The notes: generated by a model from the sequence alone, not told the origin. DNA of 46,121 bases from an uncultured Bacteroidales bacterium (GCA_947305795.1 CAMZEK010000018.1:1-46121), one strand, 5' to 3'. Shown: positions 7,658 to 15,540, counted from the first letter of the stretch. A program made the numbers and translations.

Positions 7658-9133
7658 ATGCTTACACTCTCCCAATTAGAGCAACACCTTTCAAAAGCAG
7701 CATGGATTCTCAAAGGCCCTGTGGATGCGGCTGATTTTAAGGTATATATATTTCCATTACTATTTTTTAAGCGGATTTCCGATGTATATGATGAAGAGTA
7801 CAACGAAGCCTTGTCGGAAAGCGAAGGCGACCACGAGTACGCTTCTGGAGCGGAAATGCACCGCTTTGTCATACCGAAAGGCTGTCATTGGAACGATGTT
7901 CGGGCTGTAACAACCAATGTGGGCAGCGCTATCAAAGGGGCTTTTTCGCAAATTGAACAGGCCAATCCACAATATTTGGCCAACATTTTCGGTGATGCCG
8001 CTTGGACCAATAAGGACAAACTGTCTGACGAACTTCTCTGCCGCTTGATAGAGCATTATTCACAATACAATCTCTCCAATTCCAACGTGGAACCCGATGT
8101 CTTGGGCAGAGCTTACGAGTATCTCATCAAGATGTTCGCTGACCAGACCAATAAGAAAGCCGGTGAATTTTACACGCCACGCTCTGTTGTACATCTGATG
8201 GGATTAATTGTCAACCCACAACAAGGTGAAACCATCTACGACCCCGCTTGTGGCACCGCAGGAATGTTGTTGGAATGTGTCGAACAGGTGAAGCAAAACG
8301 GCGGCGACTTCCGCACACTTAAACTATACGGACAGGAGAAAAACCTTACCACCTCCACCATTGCCCGAATGAACATGTTCCTGCACAGCATCGAGGATTT
8401 TCATATTGAACGCGGCGACACACTTCGCGAGCCCAAATTCTTCAAGTACGACCATCTGCAACAGTTCAACATTGTCATTGCCAATCCGCCTTTCTCGTTA
8501 AGCAACTGGGGCGCAGACATCTGGGCCGATGACATTTACGGACGTAACATTGCCGGTACACCGCCCAAAGGTAATGGCGATATGGCTTGGGTGCAGCACA
8601 TGGTAAAATCAATGGACGAAAAGACCGGACGCGTGGCGGTGGTGCTGCCCCATGGCGCCCTGTTCCGTAAAAACGCCGAAGCCAAAATCCGTTCCGTGCT
8701 GTTGGAAAAAGATCTGTTGGAAGCCGTCATCGGTTTGGGTGAGAACATCTTTTATGGTGCCACACTATCAGCTTGCATTTTGGTCTTCCGCGCACAGAAA
8801 GAGAAATTCCGAAAAGGCAAGTTCCTGTTTATTGATGCTGCCGACGAAGTAAGAAAAGGACGCGCACAAAACACTTTGGAACCTGAGCATATTGAAACCA
8901 TCTATAAATGGTACGCCGACTTCAAGGATGTGAAAAACCATGTTAAAGTGGTTGACCTCGAAGAGATTAAAGCTAACGGCTACAATTTGAACATACCGCT
9001 TTATGTAGAAAAGGAGATGACCGACAACCTGCCGACCTTGGAGGAAACCAAAGCCCAACTAAAGGTTGCTGTCAAGGAAGCGCAAGAGGCCGAAGAGCGT
9101 TTTATTCACCTGCTAAATGAATTTGCGAAATGA
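7658..9133 (+). CDS. hsdM: Type I restriction-modification DNA methyltransferase subunit M (first copy)
   Basis: A 491-residue N6-adenine methyltransferase. It has the HsdM helical N-terminal domain (~1-150), then the SAM-binding motif DPACGTAG (195-202) and the catalytic motif NPPF (276-279), with 'LYGQEKN' and 'IARMNMFLH' between them as in HsdM. HsdM normally works with HsdS, which recognises DNA, and HsdR, which cleaves. The C-terminus is a predicted coiled coil. The second hsdM overlaps it by 4 bp (ATGA), so the two are translationally coupled. There is no hsdS gene nearby. The start is supported by the promoter immediately upstream. Confidence 0.92.
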   Translation: MLTLSQLEQHLSKAAWILKGPVDAADFKVYIFPLLFFKRISDVYDEEYNEALSESEGDHEYASGAEMHRFVIPKGCHWNDVRAVTTNVGSAIKGAFSQIEQANPQYLANIFGDAAWTNKDKLSDELLCRLIEHYSQYNLSNSNVEPDVLGRAYEYLIKMFADQTNKKAGEFYTPRSVVHLMGLIVNPQQGETIYDPACGTAGMLLECVEQVKQNGGDFRTLKLYGQEKNLTTSTIARMNMFLHSIEDFHIERGDTLREPKFFKYDHLQQFNIVIANPPFSLSNWGADIWADDIYGRNIAGTPPKGNGDMAWVQHMVKSMDEKTGRVAVVLPHGALFRKNAEAKIRSVLLEKDLLEAVIGLGENIFYGATLSACILVFRAQKEKFRKGKFLFIDAADEVRKGRAQNTLEPEHIETIYKWYADFKDVKNHVKVVDLEEIKANGYNLNIPLYVEKEMTDNLPTLEETKAQLKVAVKEAQEAEERFIHLLNEFAK

Positions 9134-10584
9134 CACAGAAAGAATTAGAATCTTATCTTTGGGGTGCTGCCACCTATCTTCGCGGTTTCATTGATGCCGG
9201 CGACTATAAGCAATACATTTTCCCTTTGCTGTTCTACAAGCGCATTTGTGATGTTTACGACGAAGAATATGAAGACGCGCTGGCCGAAAGTGACGGCGAC
9301 CTCGAATATGCTGCTTTCGACGAAAACCACCGTTTCAAAGTGCCCGCCGAGGCCCATTGGAACCAAGTGCGACAGGTAACCGTGAATGTGGGGCAAGCCA
9401 TCAGCAAGGCTTTGAACACCATCCAGAAAGTCAATGCGCAACAATTGCAAGGCATCTTCGGCGATGCCGAATGGACCAACAAGGAACGCCTTTCGGATGC
9501 GATGCTATGCCAACTCATCGAGCACTTCTCCAGCAAGAATCTGAATATTAAAAACGTGCCGAATGACGAGTTAGGCAATGCCTACGAGTTCCTCATCAAG
9601 AAATTTGCCGACGACAGTGGACATACTGCTGCCGAGTTCTATACCAACCGCACTGTGGTACGACTGATGACTTTGATTGCTGACCCTCACGAAGGCGATA
9701 GCGTTTATGACCCTACCTGCGGCAGCGGTGGTCTGCTGCTCAACTGCGCCATGATGCTCAAGGAGCAAGGCAAGGAATACCGCACCTTGCGCCTTTATGG
9801 ACAAGAAATCAACCTGATCACTTCGGGTATCGCCCGAATGAACATGCTGTTGCACGGTTTTGAGGAGTTCAACATCGTGCGTGGCAATACCTTGAGCAAC
9901 CCGATTTTTATGGAGTATGATGAGTTGCAGCGTTTCGACATCGTACTGGCCAATCCGCCCTACTCTATAAAAAGCTGGGACCAGGCCACCTTTACCGACG
10001 ACCCGTATGGCCGCAACATCTGGGGCACACCGCCACAAGGCTGCGCCGACTACGCCTTCCAGCAGCACATCATGAAAAGCTTGAAGCCCGACACAGGTCG
10101 TTGCGTGGTGCTTTGGCCGCACGGTATTCTGTTCCGTGATGCCGAACGCGAAATGCGACGCAAGATGATTGAGAGCGACTGCGTGGATTGCGTCATCGGG
10201 CTGGGGCCGAATCTGTTCTACAACTCGCCCATGGAGGCCTGCCTGCTGATTTGCCGTATGCAGAAGCCCGCCAACCACCGTGGCAAGATTCTCTTTATCA
10301 ACGCCGTTGATGAGGTGAAACGCGACAAGACTATCAGTATGCTGGAAGAAAGGCATATCGACAAGATTTTCAAGGCATACAAAGATTATAAAGACATCCC
10401 TGGTTTCGCCAAGGTAGTGAATAACGAACAGATTTTGGAGAACGGAGCCACGCTCAACATTTCGCAGTATGTTTCCCGCTTGGAGGTGAAAGATGATGCG
10501 CCTAAACAAACTCTGGAAGAATTGATAGGAGATTGGGAAAAGAACAGGAAACTGTTATACGATGGAATTAAAAATCTTATTTGA
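9130..10584 (+). CDS. hsdM: Type I restriction-modification DNA methyltransferase subunit M (second copy)
   Basis: A 484-residue paralogue of the preceding gene, clearly related along its whole length but well diverged. SAM motif DPTCGSGG (194-201); catalytic motif NPPY (275-278). The different catalytic tetrapeptide and diverged N-terminus suggest the copies are not a recent duplication. The two proteins could form a mixed methyltransferase, or one may have come from a second type I system. After its stop codon the sequence becomes A+T rich and carries a 20-bp direct repeat (10577-10662). No specificity subunit follows, so activity would depend on an HsdS encoded elsewhere. Confidence 0.92.
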   Translation: MTQKELESYLWGAATYLRGFIDAGDYKQYIFPLLFYKRICDVYDEEYEDALAESDGDLEYAAFDENHRFKVPAEAHWNQVRQVTVNVGQAISKALNTIQKVNAQQLQGIFGDAEWTNKERLSDAMLCQLIEHFSSKNLNIKNVPNDELGNAYEFLIKKFADDSGHTAAEFYTNRTVVRLMTLIADPHEGDSVYDPTCGSGGLLLNCAMMLKEQGKEYRTLRLYGQEINLITSGIARMNMLLHGFEEFNIVRGNTLSNPIFMEYDELQRFDIVLANPPYSIKSWDQATFTDDPYGRNIWGTPPQGCADYAFQQHIMKSLKPDTGRCVVLWPHGILFRDAEREMRRKMIESDCVDCVIGLGPNLFYNSPMEACLLICRMQKPANHRGKILFINAVDEVKRDKTISMLEERHIDKIFKAYKDYKDIPGFAKVVNNEQILENGATLNISQYVSRLEVKDDAPKQTLEELIGDWEKNRKLLYDGIKNLI

Positions 10585-10662
10585 CGGTTATTTGATAAAA
10601 CGCTATGTTTTCACAAAATAGATACTGATTATCAACAAGTTGTTATTTGATGGTTATTTGAT
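10577..10662 (+). repeat. 20-bp direct repeat at the end of hsdM2
   Basis: TTATTTGACGGTTATTTGAT (10577-10596) recurs as TTATTTGATGGTTATTTGAT (10643-10662) with one mismatch, 66 bp apart. The first copy contains the stop codon of the second hsdM. It marks the border where gene content and base composition change. Confidence 0.8.
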
Positions 10663-10728
10663 TGGAAGCATAAAATCGCCAAACTTTGAGAAAACTGACA
10701 CTTTGGCGAAAGTAAAAGAAAAGAAGCG

Positions 10729-11463
10729 ATGACTAAGAACGATATAAAACAAACCTACGGAGAAAACACCACCTGTGACTTTAAGGAGGCGGTGGAGCAC
10801 AAACAGCCCAAAAGCTGGCTCAAGAGTACCGATGTGTTCACGCAGTTCGGATATATGGAGAAACGAGGTAGCGGTTTGCGCAAGATCCGCAACGAAACCG
10901 CCAAATTACCCGGATTTACCAATGAAAAACGGCCTACTTTCCGTTCGCAGTACGAATCGTTCTTCACCGAGATTTTGAATAATAATTATAGTTATAAGGT
11001 TCAGTGTGAAGTTCAAAAAGGTACTCGCGATGGCAGTATAAATGGCAGTATAAATGGCAGTGTAAATGGCAGTGTAAAAACACCGAAACTAACTAAAAGA
11101 CAATTAGATATAATCAATGTTATTACTACTGCCACAAACAAACTTGGCAGTGTAAATGGCAGTGTAAAAAATGGGCTAACAACCCAAGAAATTATGTCTA
11201 AATTACAACTGTCAGAACGGACAGCTTATCGTGAATTATCAGTGCTCAAACAATTAGGTCTTATTCAGCGTATTGGCTCTAAAAAAACCGGTCATTGGGA
11301 AGTGGTATCTTCTCATGATGTCTCCCAAGATGGCGATATAAATGTCAGTGAAGATGTCGGCGTAAATGATGGAGATGTCGTAAAAGATGTCGTAAAAGAT
11401 GACGCAGTAAATGTCGCACAAAATGTCGCACAAAATGTCGCAGAAAAAAGCAAGAAGCAATGA
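10729..11463 (+). CDS. Internally deleted AlbA_2 / ATPase_AAA_4-type protein with winged helix
   Basis: A 244-residue open frame that looks like a shortened member of the AlbA_2 (Schlafen-like AAA_4) family. The first ~33 residues (TKNDIKQTYGENTTCDFKEA ... SWLKS) match the start of such proteins. The next part (TDVFTQFGYMEKRGSGLRKI) matches their C-terminal region, so most of the nucleotide-binding core is missing although the frame is kept. Then comes a linker of tandem NGS(I/V) units, a winged-helix domain (~115-190; RQLDIINVI ... LSERTAYRELSVL) and a C-terminal repeat-rich tail (DVVKDVVKD, NVAQNVAQNVA). It may still bind DNA. A decayed remnant or a regulator are both possible. Confidence 0.6.
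   Translation: MTKNDIKQTYGENTTCDFKEAVEHKQPKSWLKSTDVFTQFGYMEKRGSGLRKIRNETAKLPGFTNEKRPTFRSQYESFFTEILNNNYSYKVQCEVQKGTRDGSINGSINGSVNGSVKTPKLTKRQLDIINVITTATNKLGSVNGSVKNGLTTQEIMSKLQLSERTAYRELSVLKQLGLIQRIGSKKTGHWEVVSSHDVSQDGDINVSEDVGVNDGDVVKDVVKDDAVNVAQNVAQNVAEKSKKQ
11029..11166 (+). repeat. In-frame 12-bp minisatellite (AATGGCAGTGTA)
   Basis: Four consecutive 12-bp units (11029-11076: consensus AATGGCAGT[A/G]TA) and two more after a 67-bp gap (11143-11166). They encode NGSI/NGSV repeats on either side of the start of the winged-helix domain. The unit is a multiple of three, so copy-number change alters length, not frame. Confidence 0.9.
11374..11445 (+). repeat. In-frame 12-bp minisatellites (GATGTCGTAAAA and AATGTCGCACAA)
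   Basis: Two copies of GATGTCGTAAAA (11374-11397) followed by three copies of AATGTCGCA[C/G]AA (11410-11445), encoding DVVK and NVAQ/NVAE repeats in the tail of the AlbA_2-like protein. All units share the length and phase of the NGSV repeats upstream. Confidence 0.9.
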
Positions 11464-11558
11464 ACGAACTACACATAAATAAAACCCACTGGAAGAAATG
11501 TGCCATATAATAATTCAAGGAATAAATCGGCATTGATTAAAAAAAAGAAACAATTGTT

Positions 11559-11909
11559 ATGAGGAAGAATTTAGCAATCAAATCAGATTTTCAAGAAATA
11601 GTAGAAGTATTAAGGAACTTTAATCGTGAACGCGATTGGGAGCAATTTCATGACGCCAAAAATTTGGCACTTAGCATTTCTATCGAAGCAGCTGAGTTGA
11701 ACGAGTGCTTCCTATGGAAAAAAACTGATGAAGCAGATTGTGAAAAGGTTAAAGAAGAACTAGCCGATGTGTTTCTTTGTGCAATTATGCTTGCTGATAA
11801 ATATGGCTTTGATATCAAAGACATTTGTCTGAAGAAAATTGAAAAGAATGCCAAAAAATATCCTGTTGAGAAAGCAAAGGGTAATGCGACAAAATATGAT
11901 GAATTATAA
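11559..11909 (+). CDS. MazG-like nucleotide pyrophosphohydrolase
   Basis: A 116-residue all-alpha pyrophosphohydrolase of the MazG/RS21-C6 (dCTPase-like) type. The metal-binding signature is complete: EAAELNE at ~42-48 followed by EELADV at ~69-74, that is ExxxE ... ExxD. Such enzymes hydrolyse (d)NTPs to monophosphate and pyrophosphate. The gene ends 6 bp before the 901-residue helicase gene, so the two are one transcriptional unit and probably one system. Pairing of a nucleotide hydrolase with a nuclease/helicase suggests depletion or editing of a nucleotide signal during phage infection; that is inference. Base composition is A+T rich like its partner. Confidence 0.88.
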   Translation: MRKNLAIKSDFQEIVEVLRNFNRERDWEQFHDAKNLALSISIEAAELNECFLWKKTDEADCEKVKEELADVFLCAIMLADKYGFDIKDICLKKIEKNAKKYPVEKAKGNATKYDEL

Positions 11910-11915
11910 GAAACT

Positions 11916-14621
11916 ATGAGTAGAGTAGCGTATAGTGCGACAAAAGATGTCTTTATCAGAGACGTGATTTTTAATCAGTTCATCCCAAAAATGCGTGAGG
12001 GTGCAAGGCTGAATCACATTGGGAGCGGCGATAGCGAAATCCGTTCTTGGCAGAGCAATGCGCCAAGTGTTAGGAATCTGTTAGAGTTAAGTCAGGTCCC
12101 CAACGACATCATTGTCTCATTCGAATACAAAGTGCCTAATGGAGGTCGTATTGACTGTATGCTTTATGGTGAGGGCAATAATGGACTTAAGAATGTCATT
12201 CACATTGAGTTGAAACAATGGGGCAACAATTCTGTCAGCGAACTATATGATACTGGAGTATTTAGAGTTGATGCCTTTACTGGAGGTAGTTATAGACCTG
12301 TCTGTCATCCGTCTCAGCAGGTTTTGAACTATCAGACACATTTGCTCAATTTTGTAGAGGAGTTGAATGCTGATGATACAAACCTTGAAGGTCTGGCATA
12401 TTGCTACAATTATGACAGCAATGCCACGCCCAATGCTCTATACGCTAATCACTATCGTGCTATATTAGACCAACATAGGTTATATTCTGGTAATGAAATA
12501 GAACCATTGGCTATTCGCATCCATGAGTTGCTTTGTAATGGCTCTGGTTTGGAGATATTCAATCGTGTAACTACCAGTCGAATAAGACAGTCAAAGACAC
12601 TACTCGATGCTGCTGCTAATATGTTCAAGGGTATCACAGAATTCTCTTTACTTGACGATCAGATAACAGCTAGTGAAACCATTTTTGCTGAGGTTAGAAA
12701 AGCAGGAAAGAAAAAGGGTAAGACCGTTATCATTGTTAAAGGTGGTCCTGGCACAGGCAAAACAGTGATAGCATTGCACGTGTTAGCTCAAATAGCTCAG
12801 GAAGGAAAAGCCTCAAACATATACTTCACCACTCGTTCAAAAGCGTTGCGCGAATCTTTACGCGAGAGACTTCAGAATATTAGTCTACAGGACGGAAGCA
12901 AACTTAATGCAAGTGATTTGATTTCCAATATCTTCCATTTCAAGCCCCACTACTTCAAAGAAAGCGAAGTGGACTTGCTGCTTGTTGATGAGGCTCATAG
13001 AGTACAGAAATCAGCCAATTACATGGGTGATAAGTTCTTTGAGCAGACATATCTTTCTCAGGTCACATCGCTGATATATTGCTCTAAAGTTTGTGTGTTC
13101 TTTATCGATGACAAGCAGGCTATCAAAACCGATGAGATTGGTAATTCAGAGGATATTGAGGCTGCGGCAAGAAACTATGCTAATAGTGTTGCTGACTATG
13201 CTAATTCAGACTTTTATCAGAAGATACAGAAGAACAAGAAAGTACTAGCTAAAGCCGAGTCTGACAGAGCTTTGCTTGCCGTCCATCCTATACCAGAGAA
13301 TTACGGAAAGATTGCTAAACTTGACTCAAAAATCAGTGAACTCCGACGAGAAATCACGAAAGAAGATTGTATTTCTGAGGTTAAAACCGCACTGACTACC
13401 CCTATCAATATCATCCAATTGGAATTAAAATCACAATTTCGATGTAATGGCTCAGATAACTATCTCGACTGGTTGGATGAAGTGCTGTACAAACCATACG
13501 ATTTGGTAAAGACAAGTTTCAGTAATCAGGAATATGACTTCCAGATATTTGGAACACCTCAAGCACTATATGATAAGATAAAATCGCTTGACAATCCGGA
13601 TGGGCATCCCAAACAAGTGGCTCGAATAGCAGCAGGTTATTGTTGGAGGTGGTCAACGCAACTGGCTCCTAATGGTGACCTGGTAAAAGATGTAAAGATT
13701 GGTGATTTTGAGATGCCTTGGGAGACAAATAATGTTAGGGCCCGTGGACAATTCCATAATAAATATGCCAGTTCAGCTGATACATGGGCCATTGAGCCTC
13801 AAGGTATCAACCAAGTGGGATGCATCTTTTCAATACAGGGTTTCGAGATTGATTACATAGGTGTTATCCTTGGTCCTGACATCCAATACGACTCTGCAAG
13901 CGATTGCCTAATCGGACAAGTTGGCAACAATGTGGCCGTACAGTCAAGTGATTCGACAGAATACACCCGGCATATCAGAAACGCTTACCGTGTCTTGATG
14001 TCTCGAGGAAAGAAGGGCTGTTTTGTGTATTGTTGCAATCCAGAAGTAGCAACATTCTTAGAGCGCTGTCAAAAGAAACAGGCAGAAATTATCGAAATGA
14101 ATACTGGTGTAATGATAGCTGCAGAAGAAATACAACCTACACATACCATCATTATCGATCATTACGATTTCCAGCTTAAAAAGGACAAAAAAGGCTTTAT
14201 CCCATTATATTCTTTAAAAGCCGCTTGTGGTTATTTTGAAGATGGTGAAGTGCCAGAAGTAGAAGGATGGATAGATGCGTCCGGTCATGGATTCAAGCCT
14301 GACCCGGAGAAGCACTTTGTTGTTCATGCAAAAGGAAATTCAATGCTACCAAAGATTCATGATGGAGATTTATGTGTCTTTGAGTGGTATAAAGCAGGCT
14401 CTCGTAACGGTGAGATTGTGCTCACACAATGTCAAGACGATGATCCAGAGTACGGTGGAAAATATACTATAAAAAAGTATTATAGCGAAAAATTCATTGC
14501 AGAAAATGGATGGGCACATACAAAAATTGAATTAATACCAATTAACTCTGAATATAGTCCAATAATGTTAGACCCTGAAGGAAATTATAAAACAATAGGT
14601 ATTTTTAAATGCATAGTATAA
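11916..14621 (+). CDS. PD-(D/E)XK-like nuclease + DUF2075 SF1 helicase + S24 (UmuD-like) peptidase fusion
   Basis: A 901-residue multidomain protein. The N-terminal ~140 residues have a PD-(D/E)XK-like pattern: D80 (GGRID), E98-L-K100 (HIELK) and a following QQVLNYQ helix (134-140). A DUF2075/Schlafen-type SF1 helicase follows: Walker A GGPGTGKT (276-283), Walker B VDEAH (357-361), and late helicase motifs around 'SIQGFEIDYIGVILG' and 'NAYRVLMSRG'. A connector resembles the S24 leader, with 'PLYSLKAACGYF' placing Cys771-Gly772 where UmuD is cleaved. The C-terminal S24 domain has GNSMLPKIHDGD (Ser809) and YTIKKYY (Lys853) as the catalytic dyad. It is co-transcribed with the MazG-like gene and is A+T rich relative to the flanks. 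Self-cleavage controlled by RecA filaments is inferred. Confidence 0.85.
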   Translation: MSRVAYSATKDVFIRDVIFNQFIPKMREGARLNHIGSGDSEIRSWQSNAPSVRNLLELSQVPNDIIVSFEYKVPNGGRIDCMLYGEGNNGLKNVIHIELKQWGNNSVSELYDTGVFRVDAFTGGSYRPVCHPSQQVLNYQTHLLNFVEELNADDTNLEGLAYCYNYDSNATPNALYANHYRAILDQHRLYSGNEIEPLAIRIHELLCNGSGLEIFNRVTTSRIRQSKTLLDAAANMFKGITEFSLLDDQITASETIFAEVRKAGKKKGKTVIIVKGGPGTGKTVIALHVLAQIAQEGKASNIYFTTRSKALRESLRERLQNISLQDGSKLNASDLISNIFHFKPHYFKESEVDLLLVDEAHRVQKSANYMGDKFFEQTYLSQVTSLIYCSKVCVFFIDDKQAIKTDEIGNSEDIEAAARNYANSVADYANSDFYQKIQKNKKVLAKAESDRALLAVHPIPENYGKIAKLDSKISELRREITKEDCISEVKTALTTPINIIQLELKSQFRCNGSDNYLDWLDEVLYKPYDLVKTSFSNQEYDFQIFGTPQALYDKIKSLDNPDGHPKQVARIAAGYCWRWSTQLAPNGDLVKDVKIGDFEMPWETNNVRARGQFHNKYASSADTWAIEPQGINQVGCIFSIQGFEIDYIGVILGPDIQYDSASDCLIGQVGNNVAVQSSDSTEYTRHIRNAYRVLMSRGKKGCFVYCCNPEVATFLERCQKKQAEIIEMNTGVMIAAEEIQPTHTIIIDHYDFQLKKDKKGFIPLYSLKAACGYFEDGEVPEVEGWIDASGHGFKPDPEKHFVVHAKGNSMLPKIHDGDLCVFEWYKAGSRNGEIVLTQCQDDDPEYGGKYTIKKYYSEKFIAENGWAHTKIELIPINSEYSPIMLDPEGNYKTIGIFKCIV

Positions 14622-14654
14622 CTATTTATTCTAGTGAATATTAATCATGAAATC

Positions 14655-14846
14655 ATGTACGAGAACATCCACGTTTCCGACATCGACAGTATTGTGAAAG
14701 AGGTGCGTTTCCCAGGCTGGCAGACCACCAACGCCGACGAGCGCGAAGTGCAAAAAGCCTTGCGCAAGACGCTGTTGAAGTACAAATTGCACAAAGAGGA
14801 AGAGTTGTTCAACAAGGCGTATATGTATATCAGGGAGTACTACTAA
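14655..14846 (+). pseudogene. hsdR: Remnant of type I restriction subunit HsdR (C-terminal ~63 residues)
   Basis: Only the end of HsdR remains: 'IDSIVKEVRFPGWQTT', 'REVQKALRKTLLKYKLH' and the terminal 'AYMYIREYY' are characteristic of the C-terminal end of bacterial type I R subunits, normally ~1000 residues. The nuclease and motor domains are absent from the window. A GTG (14634) or ATG (14655) could start translation, but a functional product is unlikely. G+C content returns to the level of the flanks here, so the breakpoint of the A+T-rich module lies at ~14622-14655. Together with the two hsdM genes it marks the former extent of a type I locus. Confidence 0.8.
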
Positions 14847-14858
14847 AAGAAGAACGCC

Positions 14859-15380
14859 ATGACCTACCTAAAATCGAACGACCTATTCGCGCACACTGAG
14901 CCTGAAAGCCTTTACAGCCGCATCCCTCGCCCGATGGTCATCGCCGACCACCTCATGACGCCCGACAACATCGGAGCGATGATTCGCTTGGCCGACAATA
15001 TTGGAGCTACGGAAGTATGTTTCTTGGGCAACGAGGACGAACACCGCCTCGGCAAGGTGCGCCGCGCCGCTGCTTCGAGCCGCGACAACATCCGCTGGTA
15101 CTTCACGGAAGAAACTGATTTACATAAAATTGTGCCCGAAGGAAAGACTATCGTCGCCATCGAGACCGCCGACAACGCCACCTGTATTTATGACACGCAA
15201 CTCCCTGAAAACGTGGCGTTCATTGTGGGAAGTGAGCGAAACGGCCTCAGCAATGCGTTGTTGGCGCAATGCGATAAGGTGGTCTACATCCCCGTCCCAG
15301 GCCCGACACGCTCGCTCAATGTGAGTCATGCCGCTGCGGTAGCCTTGTTTGAATGGCAACGACAAATGTCCATAAAATGA
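14859..15380 (+). CDS. SpoU/TrmH-family RNA methyltransferase
   Basis: A 173-residue SPOUT methyltransferase, length typical for a minimal TrmH/TrmL-type enzyme. All three family motifs are present: PDNIGAMIRLADNIGA (motif 1), VGSERNGLS (motif 2) and IPVPGPTRSLNVSHAAAVAL (motif 3, the trefoil-knot SAM site). It methylates 2'-O-ribose of tRNA or rRNA; the exact target cannot be read from sequence. It starts 12 bp after the hsdR remnant and ends 15 bp before the second family A repeat. Confidence 0.93.
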   Translation: MTYLKSNDLFAHTEPESLYSRIPRPMVIADHLMTPDNIGAMIRLADNIGATEVCFLGNEDEHRLGKVRRAAASSRDNIRWYFTEETDLHKIVPEGKTIVAIETADNATCIYDTQLPENVAFIVGSERNGLSNALLAQCDKVVYIPVPGPTRSLNVSHAAAVALFEWQRQMSIK

Positions 15381-15395
15381 AATATGTCCCCTATT

Positions 15396-15525
15396 ATTAT
15401 CACAAAACCCTCAAAACCAATCAAAACCGACTCTTGGGCATGGCGGCTACACAACCGTGTGCCGCCGGAAGCTGCCGGTTGGCAAGCTTCCCAAACCGTT
15501 TTGAAGGTTTTGTCAGTTTTGTGAC
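15396..15525 (+). repeat. Dispersed palindromic element, family A copy 2
   Basis: A ~130-bp copy of the element at 6415-6560: same outer arms (ATTATCACAAAAC ... GTTTTGTGAC), same ACAACCGTG core and a central hairpin GGAAGC-TGCC-GGTT-GGCA-AGCTTCC (15467-15491). The hairpin arm differs from copy 1 by loss of one base on both sides (AAA to AA, TTT to TT), so pairing is conserved. It ends 15 bp before the yjjG start, again followed by GACAAAAA-GAAA. Confidence 0.8.
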
Positions 15526-15540
15526 AAAAAGAAAACAACA

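Noticed and set aside
9571..10509. 312-codon open frame antisense to the second hsdM
   Set aside because: Shadow of hsdM with no domain signature.
10585..10728. Remnant of hsdS between hsdM2 and the AlbA_2-like gene
   Set aside because: No open frame or recognition-domain pattern could be seen in these 144 bases; they contain only the direct repeat and A+T-rich sequence.
11029..11445. Possible CRISPR-like array
   Set aside because: The repeats are contiguous 12-bp units without unique spacers and are in frame within a coding sequence, so they are minisatellites.
7600..14900. Insertion sequence or integrase that mobilised the island
   Set aside because: No transposase, integrase or matching terminal inverted repeats were found. 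The tRNA-Arg gene is over 4 kb away and has no visible attachment-site duplicate.
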